Origin: Azospirillum brasilense
GTDB taxonomy: Bacteria; Pseudomonadota; Alphaproteobacteria; Azospirillales; Azospirillaceae
DNA length: 64,000 nucleotides
Direction of reading: 5' to 3'
Assembly (NCBI RefSeq): GCF_007827795.1
Contig: NZ_VITI01000016.1
Coordinates: 49,973-113,972 of the forward strand
The notes under the pieces: generated by a model
Database searches by the model: none
What the model saw: only the letters and a program-made list of their open reading frames with translations
What the model was told of the DNA's origin: nothing
In this document: positions 33,786 through 40,945 of the stretch, in pieces
Numbering within the stretch: position 1 is the stretch's first letter
Layout of the letters: every line of letters starts with the position of its first letter
Made by a program: the position numbers and the translations under genes

Positions 33786-35582
33786 ATGACCGGGGAAACT
33801 CCGCCCGCGCAGGGGTGGGCATTGGATGATCGCGCCGTCAGGACGCAGCTTGAGCGGATTTTGGCGAGCGACCATTTCGACGCGTCGGACCGGAACCGCC
33901 GCTTCCTGCGCTATGTGGTCGAGGAGTGCCTTGAGGGGCGGGCGCAGCAGATCAAGGCCTACTGCATCGCCGTCAGCGTCTTCAACCGGGAGCCGAGCTT
34001 CGATCCGCAATCCGATCCCATCGTGCGGCTGGAGGCCGGTCGGCTGCGCCGCAGCCTTGAGCATTACTATCTGACCGCGGGCCGCAGCGACCCGATCCGC
34101 ATCGTCGTGCCGAAGGGCGGCTACGCTCCCCGCTTCGAACGGGTGAGCGATGCCCCGCTCCCCGCCCCTCACACCGTTCCGGCGGCGGAAGCAATTCAAC
34201 GGCCCGTTTCCCTGCGCATCGCCGGGTTTGCCGCCGTGGTGCTGATCGCGGTCGGGCTGATGGGGTTGCTGATCGGCCGAAACCTCGCCACTCCCATCGA
34301 GGTGGAGGAAGCGCTGGCGCTCGGCTCCCATCCGACCATGTCCAGCGCGGAGCCGAGGGGAAGCGAGCCGGCGACGGCCTGGACCACCGCCCCCTCCGCG
34401 GCGGCCGACGCGTCGATGACCATCGTCGTCGGCCCCTTCCGCACCACCGGCCAATCGACGGAGGACGGCGCCCTCGCCGCCATGCTGACCGATGAGATCG
34501 CCAGCGGCCTCGCCAACCGGACCGATCTCCCGGTGCGGATCGACCCGCCGCAGAGCGCTCGCCTGCCCCATCAAGGATTTCGCCTGTCCGGAAGCCTTCA
34601 GGGACACGACGCCTCGGTCCGTCTGGTCGTGAATCTGACCGACCTCGCCACCGGGACGGTGCTCTGGTCCACCAGCTTGGACCGGTCGGCCGGACCGGAG
34701 GGCGCGGCCACGCCGCAAGCCTTGGCGGCCGGAATCGTCGATCCGGTCGCCGCTCCGCAAGGCCCCCTCCTTTCCTCGGCCAGCGCGCGCCTGCGCACCA
34801 AACCAACATCCAGCCTGTCGCCCCGTGAGTGCGCCTTCCTCGCCACCGGACGGCATGAAATCCCGGCGGTCGAGCGGGTTGCCTTGAACGGTTGCCTGAC
34901 CTCCGCGGCCAGCGCGCTGACGACCAGCGCGGGCGAGGCCGCCCGCCTCTGGTCGGCGCTGTCCCTGCTGCAGTCGGACGCTTATCGGACGGAACGGAAC
35001 GACGCTGCCTTGAACGATGCCTTGGCCGCTGCCCTGCGCGCCACGGAGCTGCAGCCGGCCTCCCTGCGCCCGTTGACGGCGCTCTACACCGCCTATTGCC
35101 TGCGTGGGGAATACTCTCCCTGTTTCGCCGCCGGGCATCGCGCCTTGCAGGCATCCCCCGGAGACGCTCATGTGCTGGGTGACCTCGGTCTGTGGCATGT
35201 CGAGGCCGGGCAATCCGCGAAAGGTCTGCCGTTGCTGGAACAGGCGATGGAGCGCGACCCCGCGCAACGGGAACGGCTCCTGTCCGCCTACAGCCTCGCC
35301 CTCCAACGCCATGGCCACCCGGACAGCACGAAGCTGGAGTTCGAGGTGACCGCCGCCGCTCCGGCCCAAGCCGCTCTCGCCGTCGCCTTCGTGCAGATGG
35401 GCCGGATGGACGAGGCCAAGGCGGCGGCCACGCGGGTACTCGCGGCGGACCCCGACTTTGCCCGCCGCACCGCGCGCGAGCAGCGCATCCAGCCCCTGCC
35501 CCCGACGCTGGACGCGGCCATCCGCAGCAGCTATGCCATGGTCGGATTGGCCGCGCCCGCGACCGACAGCGTTACCCGGTAG
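33786..35582 (+). CDS. Membrane protein with N-terminal regulator-like domain, TolB-like domain and TPR region
   Basis: Protein of 598 residues. Residues 15-118 form a conserved domain (RTQLERILAS, RNRRFLRYVVEE, FDPQSDPIVRLEAGRLRRSLE, IVVPKGGYAPRFE) found at the front of many rhizobial/azospirillar proteins labelled adenylate cyclase or TPR protein. One membrane helix is at 142-165. Then come a TolB-N-like segment (MTIVVGPFRT, EIASGLANRTDLPV, GFRLSGSLQG) and a helical TPR-like C-terminus. The topology resembles ToxR/CadC one-component regulators. The ATG at 33786 has GGGAG at the right distance. Function unknown. Confidence 0.7.
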   Translation: MTGETPPAQGWALDDRAVRTQLERILASDHFDASDRNRRFLRYVVEECLEGRAQQIKAYCIAVSVFNREPSFDPQSDPIVRLEAGRLRRSLEHYYLTAGRSDPIRIVVPKGGYAPRFERVSDAPLPAPHTVPAAEAIQRPVSLRIAGFAAVVLIAVGLMGLLIGRNLATPIEVEEALALGSHPTMSSAEPRGSEPATAWTTAPSAAADASMTIVVGPFRTTGQSTEDGALAAMLTDEIASGLANRTDLPVRIDPPQSARLPHQGFRLSGSLQGHDASVRLVVNLTDLATGTVLWSTSLDRSAGPEGAATPQALAAGIVDPVAAPQGPLLSSASARLRTKPTSSLSPRECAFLATGRHEIPAVERVALNGCLTSAASALTTSAGEAARLWSALSLLQSDAYRTERNDAALNDALAAALRATELQPASLRPLTALYTAYCLRGEYSPCFAAGHRALQASPGDAHVLGDLGLWHVEAGQSAKGLPLLEQAMERDPAQRERLLSAYSLALQRHGHPDSTKLEFEVTAAAPAQAALAVAFVQMGRMDEAKAAATRVLAADPDFARRTAREQRIQPLPPTLDAAIRSSYAMVGLAAPATDSVTR

Positions 35583-35628
35583 CTCTCATACGACGTCGTA
35601 TGATGAAACCGGCGACGCTTCCAACACC

Positions 35629-35811
35629 TCAGCCGGTGCCCGGTTGGACGGACCCGTCATCCTCTTCGGCCCGCCGCCGCAGCTCGTCGGACGTGGTTCC
35701 GGCGGGAACGGCGTCCTGGAGCGTCCCATCGCCGGGCGTCTTGGTCTTGTCCTCCAACGGGGAGTCCTTCCCCGCCTCGGATGGGTTGTGGGGTGTCTTC
35801 TCATCAGCCAT
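35629..35811 (-). CDS. Small acidic hydrophilic protein
   Basis: Protein of 60 residues, MADEKTPHNPSEAGK onward, with no hydrophobic segment and rich in Asp, Glu, Lys, Pro and Thr; probably disordered. ATG at 35811 is preceded by GGAGG. It is followed in transcription by nothing on this strand and preceded by a similar small gene at 35874-36059, with a 62-base gap. Such peptides often belong to general-stress regulons, which is only a suggestion. Confidence 0.55.
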   Translation of the reverse strand: MADEKTPHNPSEAGKDSPLEDKTKTPGDGTLQDAVPAGTTSDELRRRAEEDDGSVQPGTG

Positions 35812-35873
35812 GGCGAACCTCCGGTCTGTTGCGGTCCCAGCGAACAACGCCCACCGCGCCCGCGGGGTCCCCG

Positions 35874-36059
35874 TCACGGTCGGGGTGCGCTGTCCGGAGA
35901 ATCGTCCGTGCTCGGCGCCTTATCCTTACCAGTCTCGGCGCCCGGTCCTTCGATGTTCTGGAAGCCCATCTTCTCCTCGTCGATGGCGGGGTCGGCGCGG
36001 GTGTTCCTGATGTCGAGCGGCTCGTCGCGCTGGTCGCCGTAACGCTTATCGGTGCTCAT
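35874..36059 (-). CDS. Small charged hydrophilic protein
   Basis: Protein of 61 residues (MSTDKRYGDQRDEPLDIRN, then IDEEKMGFQNIEGPG, and a Pro/Asp/Ser tail). No membrane segment, no cysteine. ATG at 36059 with CAGGAG seven bases upstream. Forms a tandem with the 60-residue gene downstream; both are charged and likely disordered. No family recognised. Confidence 0.55.
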   Translation of the reverse strand: MSTDKRYGDQRDEPLDIRNTRADPAIDEEKMGFQNIEGPGAETGKDKAPSTDDSPDSAPRP

Positions 36060-36354
36060 GGTCCACTCCTGTCCATGGGGGAGGTTTGTGTTTCAGCCCT
36101 TCCCAACAGGGTGCCGGGACAGCTGTTGCAACAGGCCCCTTGCCGACGGCGACCCGGCTGCACACATCACGGCGTCACGATCGCGTATAAAGTTGGCCCC
36201 GACGGTCAGGCAATCCTTGACCGCGCCGCGGCACTTCCGTAGGGACTCGCGCGGTGGACCATGTCGGACAAGACCGGCATGAACCGGCACCCGACCATCA
36301 AGCACCCCGCCCCGGCAGCGCGCCTGCGCACCGGCGGCCCGAACGGAGAGCGTC

Positions 36355-38436
36355 ATGCTCAACGAACCCACGCCCACCGCCTCCCTTCCGGCGGTGCGGG
36401 ACATCTTCTCCCTCCCCCGGCACCGGACGGAGGCCCGGCGCCCGGCGCCCTTCCTGCCGATGACGCGGGCGGAGATGGACCGGCTGGGCTGGGATTCCTG
36501 CGACATCGTGGTGGTGACGGGCGACGCCTATGTGGACCATCCCAGCTTCGGCATGGCGATCATCGGGCGGCTTCTGGAGGCGCAGGGCTTCCGCGTCGGC
36601 ATCATCGCCCAGCCGGACTGGAGCAGTGCCGAGCCGTTCAAGGCGCTGGGCAAGCCGAACCTGTTCTTCGGGGTGACCGGCGGCAACATGGACTCGATGG
36701 TGAACCACTACACCTCGGACCGCCGCCTGCGTCACAACGACAGCTACACGCCCAACGACGAGGGCGGCAAGCGGCCCGACCGCGCGGTGATCGTCTATAG
36801 CCAGCGCTGCCGCGAAGCCTACAAGGACGTGCCGATCGTGCTCGGCGGCATCGAGGCGAGCCTCCGCCGCATCGCCCAGTACGACCATTGGAGCGAGAAG
36901 GTGCGCCGCTCCGTCCTGGTCGACGCCAAGGCGGACATTCTCTGCTACGGCAACGCCGAGCGCGCGATCATCGACGTCGCACACCGCATCGCCGCCGGTG
37001 AGAAGGCGCGGGAGATCGACGACATCCGCGGCACATCCATCGTCCGCAGCCGCGTGCCGGACGGCTGGACCGTGATCGACAGCAGCAGCATCGACGAGCT
37101 GACCGCCGCCGCCCCGCGCGCCGCCGGCGCCGACCGCACGGTGGTCCGCCTGCCCTCCTTCGAGCAGGTAACCGCCGACAAGGCGCTCTACGCCCACGCG
37201 TCGCGCGTGCTGCACCAGGAGAGCAACCCCGGCAACGCCCGCGCGCTGGTGCAGCGGCACGGCGACCGCGAGGTCTGGCTGACCACGCCGCCGATCCCGC
37301 TGTCCACGGCGGAGATGGACGGGGTCTACGGCCTGCCCTACGCCCGCGCGCCCCACCCGTCCTACGGCGACGCGCGCATCCCGGCCTGGGAGATGATCCG
37401 CTTCTCGGTGAACATCATGCGCGGCTGCTTCGGCGGCTGTTCCTTCTGCTCCATCACCGAGCATGAGGGGCGCATCATCCAGAGCCGGTCGGAGGGGTCG
37501 ATCCTCAAGGAGATCGAGGAGATACGCGACAAGGTGAAGGGCTTCACCGGGGTCATCTCCGACATGGGCGGGCCGACCGCCAACATGTACCGAATGGCCT
37601 GCAAGGACCCGGAGATCGAGAAGGTCTGCCGCCGCCCGTCCTGCGTCTTCCCGGACATCTGCAAGAACCTGAACACCGACCACAGCGACCTGATCCAGCT
37701 CTACCGCAAGGCGCGCGCCATCCCCGGCGTGAAGAAGATCAACATCGCCTCGGGCCTGCGCTACGACCTCGCCGTCCGCAGCCCGGAGTACGTGAAGGAG
37801 CTGGTGACCCACCATGTCGGCGGCTATCTGAAGATCGCGCCGGAGCACACCGAGCCCGGCCCGCTGTCCAAGATGATGAAGCCGGGCATCGGCACCTACG
37901 ACCGCTTCAAGGAGATGTTCGAGGCGGCGGCCAAGGCGGCGGGCAAGAAGCTCTACCTGATCCCCTACTTCATCGCCGCCCATCCCGGCACCACGGACGA
38001 GGACATGATGAACCTCGCCTTGTGGCTGAAGCGGAACGGCTTCAAGGCCGATCAGGTGCAGACCTACCTGCCCTCCCCCATGGCACTCGCCACGGCGATG
38101 TACCACAGCGACCGCAACCCGCTGCGCCCGATCCGCCGCGAGGGCTCGGAGACGGTGTTCTCCGCCAAGGGGCTGAAGCAGCGCCGCCTGCACAAGGCCT
38201 TCCTGCGCTACCACGACCCGGAGAACTGGCCGGTGCTGCGCGACGCGCTGAAGGCGATGGGCCGCAGCGACCTGATCGGGCCGGGCGAGCACCAGCTCGT
38301 TCCGGCCTGGCAGACGACGGGGGGCGTGGGCAAAGCGGACAAGCCCAAGGCGGGCAAGACCTTCTACACCCAGCAGGCGGGCAAGGGCCGCCGCACGCCG
38401 GCAAAGGCCGGCAAGCCGACGGGACGGGCGAGGTAG
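36355..38436 (+). CDS. ygiQ: YgiQ-family radical SAM protein
   Basis: Protein of 693 residues. The N-terminal half (DIVVVTGDAYVDHPSFG, GGIEASLRRIAQYDHW) is typical of YgiQ/UPF0313. The radical-SAM cluster motif CFGGCSFC holds cysteines 358, 362 and 365, followed by the barrel (HVGGYLKIAPEHTEPG). The C-terminus is basic and Gly/Lys-rich. The reaction is not established for the family. ATG at 36355 with GGAG upstream. A family B repeat starts directly after the stop codon. Confidence 0.93.
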   Translation: MLNEPTPTASLPAVRDIFSLPRHRTEARRPAPFLPMTRAEMDRLGWDSCDIVVVTGDAYVDHPSFGMAIIGRLLEAQGFRVGIIAQPDWSSAEPFKALGKPNLFFGVTGGNMDSMVNHYTSDRRLRHNDSYTPNDEGGKRPDRAVIVYSQRCREAYKDVPIVLGGIEASLRRIAQYDHWSEKVRRSVLVDAKADILCYGNAERAIIDVAHRIAAGEKAREIDDIRGTSIVRSRVPDGWTVIDSSSIDELTAAAPRAAGADRTVVRLPSFEQVTADKALYAHASRVLHQESNPGNARALVQRHGDREVWLTTPPIPLSTAEMDGVYGLPYARAPHPSYGDARIPAWEMIRFSVNIMRGCFGGCSFCSITEHEGRIIQSRSEGSILKEIEEIRDKVKGFTGVISDMGGPTANMYRMACKDPEIEKVCRRPSCVFPDICKNLNTDHSDLIQLYRKARAIPGVKKINIASGLRYDLAVRSPEYVKELVTHHVGGYLKIAPEHTEPGPLSKMMKPGIGTYDRFKEMFEAAAKAAGKKLYLIPYFIAAHPGTTDEDMMNLALWLKRNGFKADQVQTYLPSPMALATAMYHSDRNPLRPIRREGSETVFSAKGLKQRRLHKAFLRYHDPENWPVLRDALKAMGRSDLIGPGEHQLVPAWQTTGGVGKADKPKAGKTFYTQQAGKGRRTPAKAGKPTGRAR

Positions 38437-38548
38437 CCCTCGCCCCTCCGGGGAGAGGGTGGGGAGGGTGAGGGGGATGCGCGTGTCGGTGTGTTCGGCA
38501 AATGCGCACCCCCCTCACCCTAACCCTCTCCCCAGAGGGGAGAGGGAA
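38437..38548. repeat. GC-palindromic intergenic repeat, family B (copy 2)
   Basis: Begins right after the ygiQ stop codon. Outer units CCCTCGCCCCTCCGGGGAGAGGG and CCCTCTCCCCAGAGGGGAG, inner GTGAGGGGGATGCGC / GTGCGCATTTGCC region paired with GCACCCCCCTCAC. Probably also acts as a transcription end between convergent genes. Confidence 0.82.
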
Positions 38549-38554
38549 CAGGGC

Positions 38555-39169
38555 TCAGCAGTCGTTGAGCGCCTTGATGCGTTCGATCAGCGCCAACCCG
38601 TCGCGCTCCGCCAGCGCGACCTCGGCGGCGCCGTCGCAGGTGCGGCCGTTCACATAGACGTAGTGGTAGCGCACGCGCACGGCGTCCCGGCCGATGGGCT
38701 CCGCGGCCAGCAGGCGGACGGGGACGCTCATGTTGCCGTAGAAGCGGTTCATCGACGCGATGTCGTAGGCCCCGCTGCCCCGCTTTTCGGGAACGACGTA
38801 GGTGTTGGCCCGCGCGGCATCGGCCTGCCCCAAAGCCTCATAGAAGGCGCGCACCGCCGCGACCCCGTCGGTCGGTTGAGCGCGCGGCGTGGGCGGATGG
38901 ATTTGGGCCGGGTCAGCGATCGCGGCGGGCTGCGGGATGGGCGCAGGGGTGGCCGCGGGCTGACCCGGCCGGACCACCGTGGCCGCCGGGGACGGCTGCG
39001 GTGGAACGGGAACCGGCGGGGCAGGGGGCTGCTCCACCGCCGGAGAGGGAATTGACTTCGGCACGAGCCGCAGGGGGCCTTCGGTCGCCGTCTGCGCGGC
39101 GGCTGCACCGGCCAGCAGACATAAGCCCACCGCCGCCGCGAGCCCCAGACGTCTCACACGGTCCGCCAT
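38555..39169 (-). CDS. Secreted proline-rich hypothetical protein
   Basis: Protein of 204 residues. Signal peptide at residues 1-25 (LGLAAAVGLCLLAGAAAAQ), a proline-rich linker (about 30-95) and a C-terminal domain (GVAAVRAFYEALGQADAARA, MNRFYGNMSVPVRLLAAEP, VRVRYHYVYVNGRTCDG, ERIKALNDC) whose pattern suggests an NTF2-like fold with two cysteines that could form a disulfide. ATG at 39169 has AGGAGAG upstream. Function unknown. Confidence 0.7.
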   Translation of the reverse strand: MADRVRRLGLAAAVGLCLLAGAAAAQTATEGPLRLVPKSIPSPAVEQPPAPPVPVPPQPSPAATVVRPGQPAATPAPIPQPAAIADPAQIHPPTPRAQPTDGVAAVRAFYEALGQADAARANTYVVPEKRGSGAYDIASMNRFYGNMSVPVRLLAAEPIGRDAVRVRYHYVYVNGRTCDGAAEVALAERDGLALIERIKALNDC

Positions 39170-39283
39170 CGCACTCTCCTGTCGAAAAGCGTCAAATCCA
39201 TAGCAAATCCCCATCTCCCGGAGGATTGTCCGGAACGGTCCTCTGGCTTGCATTCCGGCGGGGCGGGCTCTAGCGTGACCGGC

Positions 39284-40090
39284 ATGACCGATGCACAGAC
39301 CACCCCGATCCGCCGGCTCGCCGCCCCGCAGGCCGTTCTTCTGGAACAGCCGAGGCACGGCGTCCCGCAAACCAGCGAGATGCTGTTCGGTGAAACATGT
39401 ACGCCGCTCGACCGCGACGGCGACTGGGTGAAGGTGGAAAACCACACGGACGGCCATGTCGGCTGGCTTCCCCCCGGAACGGAGACCTCAACCCCGGTCG
39501 CCCCGACCCACCGCGTGTCCGGGCGCGTGGCGAACCTGCACCCGGCGCCCACCCACAAGGCGGTGCCGGTGGCGGCGCTGAGCTTCGGCAGCCTCGTGAC
39601 GGTGACAGAGCAGGCGGACGCCCAGTGTCCAGGTGGCTGGGTCCGGCTGGACAATGGGCTGTGGACGTTCGGCAAGCAGCTGGAGCCGGTCGCCGTGCCG
39701 TTGCACCGCGTCCCGGTGGAGACGGCGCTGCGCTTCCTGGAGACACCCTATGTCTGGGGCGGGCGGAGCGCCTTCGGCATCGACTGCTCCGGCCTCGTCC
39801 AGGTGGCGCTGCGCGCGGCGGGGATCACCACCCACCACAGCAGCGGGATGCAGCGCAACGACGACCGGCTGGGGCCGATGCTGTCCCAAGATGGTTTTGG
39901 GCCGGACGGGCAGGGGATCGACTACCGCCGCAGCGACATTGTGTTCTTCCCCGGCCATGTCGGCATCATGCTGGACGGCGCCACGCTGCTGCACGCCACC
40001 GTCTTCACCATGTCAGTCGTGACCGAGCCCCTGGCCGACGTGGCCGCCCGCGCTGAAGGCATCACCGGCGTCCGCCGGCCGGTTTTCTAG
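39284..40090 (+). CDS. NlpC/P60 family cell-wall peptidase with SH3-like domains
   Basis: Protein of 268 residues. Two SH3-like segments at about 10-65 and 78-130 precede a C40 peptidase domain with Cys168 in GIDCSGLVQ and His225 in GHVGIML. No signal peptide is visible, as in many alphaproteobacterial DPP-VI-like relatives that cleave gamma-D-Glu-diaminopimelate bonds during murein recycling. The ATG at 39284 is chosen. The last 78 bases overlap the convergent cobA gene. Confidence 0.9.
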   Translation: MTDAQTTPIRRLAAPQAVLLEQPRHGVPQTSEMLFGETCTPLDRDGDWVKVENHTDGHVGWLPPGTETSTPVAPTHRVSGRVANLHPAPTHKAVPVAALSFGSLVTVTEQADAQCPGGWVRLDNGLWTFGKQLEPVAVPLHRVPVETALRFLETPYVWGGRSAFGIDCSGLVQVALRAAGITTHHSSGMQRNDDRLGPMLSQDGFGPDGQGIDYRRSDIVFFPGHVGIMLDGATLLHATVFTMSVVTEPLADVAARAEGITGVRRPVF

Positions 40091-40945
40091 CGCCCAGCCG
40101 ATCAGGAGCAGCGTCGGCCCGTCGCCCGCCGCCACGCCTTGCTCGGCCATGACGCCCAGCGTCGTGCGATAATGGCGCTCGTCGGGACGGCAGCCGTTCT
40201 CCACCGCCAGCACCGGCGTGTCGGGGGACAGCCCGCCGGCCGTCAGGCCGCGCCCGACGCGGCGGGCGGCCTCGCGGCCCATGTAGATCGCCAGCGTGCC
40301 CTTCGGGTCGGCCAGCCGCGCCCAGTCCGGCTCGGTCGCGTCGCCTTCGCGGGCGTGGGCGGTGACGAAGGTGACGGCGCGCGACACGCCGCGCTTGGTC
40401 AGCGACAGCCCAGCGCTGGACGCGCAGCCGAGCGCCGCGGTGATGCCGGGGATCACCGACACGCTGATTCCGACACGCTCCAGATGCTCGATCTCCTCGC
40501 CGGCCCGGCCGAAGATCATCGGATCGCCGCCCTTCAGCCGGACGGTGCGCCGCCCGCTGCGGGCCTGCGCCTCGATCAGCGCGTTGATGGCCTCCTGCGG
40601 GTGGGAATGCTTGCCCGACCGCTTGCCGACGCAGATCAGCTCCGCCCCCGGCTGCGCCAGGGCGAGGATGCCCGGCCCGACGAGATGGTCGTAGAGGATC
40701 ACCTCGGCCTGCGAAATCGCCCGCGCCGCCGCGACGGTGAGCAGGTCGGGGTCCCCCGGCCCGGCGCCGACCAGCGTGACGTGCGGGGTCCGCGTGCCCG
40801 CCTGCGGGATGGCGCGGGCGACGCGGCGGGCCGTGCGCGGGCGCAACGCCGAGCCCAACGCGGCGCGCAGGGCGACGATGAAGTTGATACGCTTGCCCCC
40901 GGACCGGGAGACGAGACCGTCAAGCCACATGGCAGCGCTGGGCAT
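40013..40945 (-). CDS. cobA: Uroporphyrinogen-III C-methyltransferase
   Basis: Protein of 310 residues methylating uroporphyrinogen III to precorrin-2, the siroheme precursor. Core motifs: VTLVGAGPGDPDLLTVAA, VGKRSGKHS, RLKGGDPMIFGRAGEE, VIPGITAALGCAS and IYMGREA. An N-terminal extension of about 50 residues precedes the core. Three starts fit; the ATG at 40945 has AAGGAG nine bases upstream, inside the nasA 3' end. Placement after nirB-nirD-nasA supplies siroheme for the NirB nitrite reductase. Confidence 0.93.
   Translation of the reverse strand: MPSAAMWLDGLVSRSGGKRINFIVALRAALGSALRPRTARRVARAIPQAGTRTPHVTLVGAGPGDPDLLTVAAARAISQAEVILYDHLVGPGILALAQPGAELICVGKRSGKHSHPQEAINALIEAQARSGRRTVRLKGGDPMIFGRAGEEIEHLERVGISVSVIPGITAALGCASSAGLSLTKRGVSRAVTFVTAHAREGDATEPDWARLADPKGTLAIYMGREAARRVGRGLTAGGLSPDTPVLAVENGCRPDERHYRTTLGVMAEQGVAAGDGPTLLLIGWALENRPADAGDAFSAGGHVGQGLGHD

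Noticed and set aside
40013..40945. Cobalamin riboswitch or cobalamin operon around cobA
   Set aside because: No B12-box sequence and no cobalamin genes; position after nirB-nirD-nasA points to siroheme supply.
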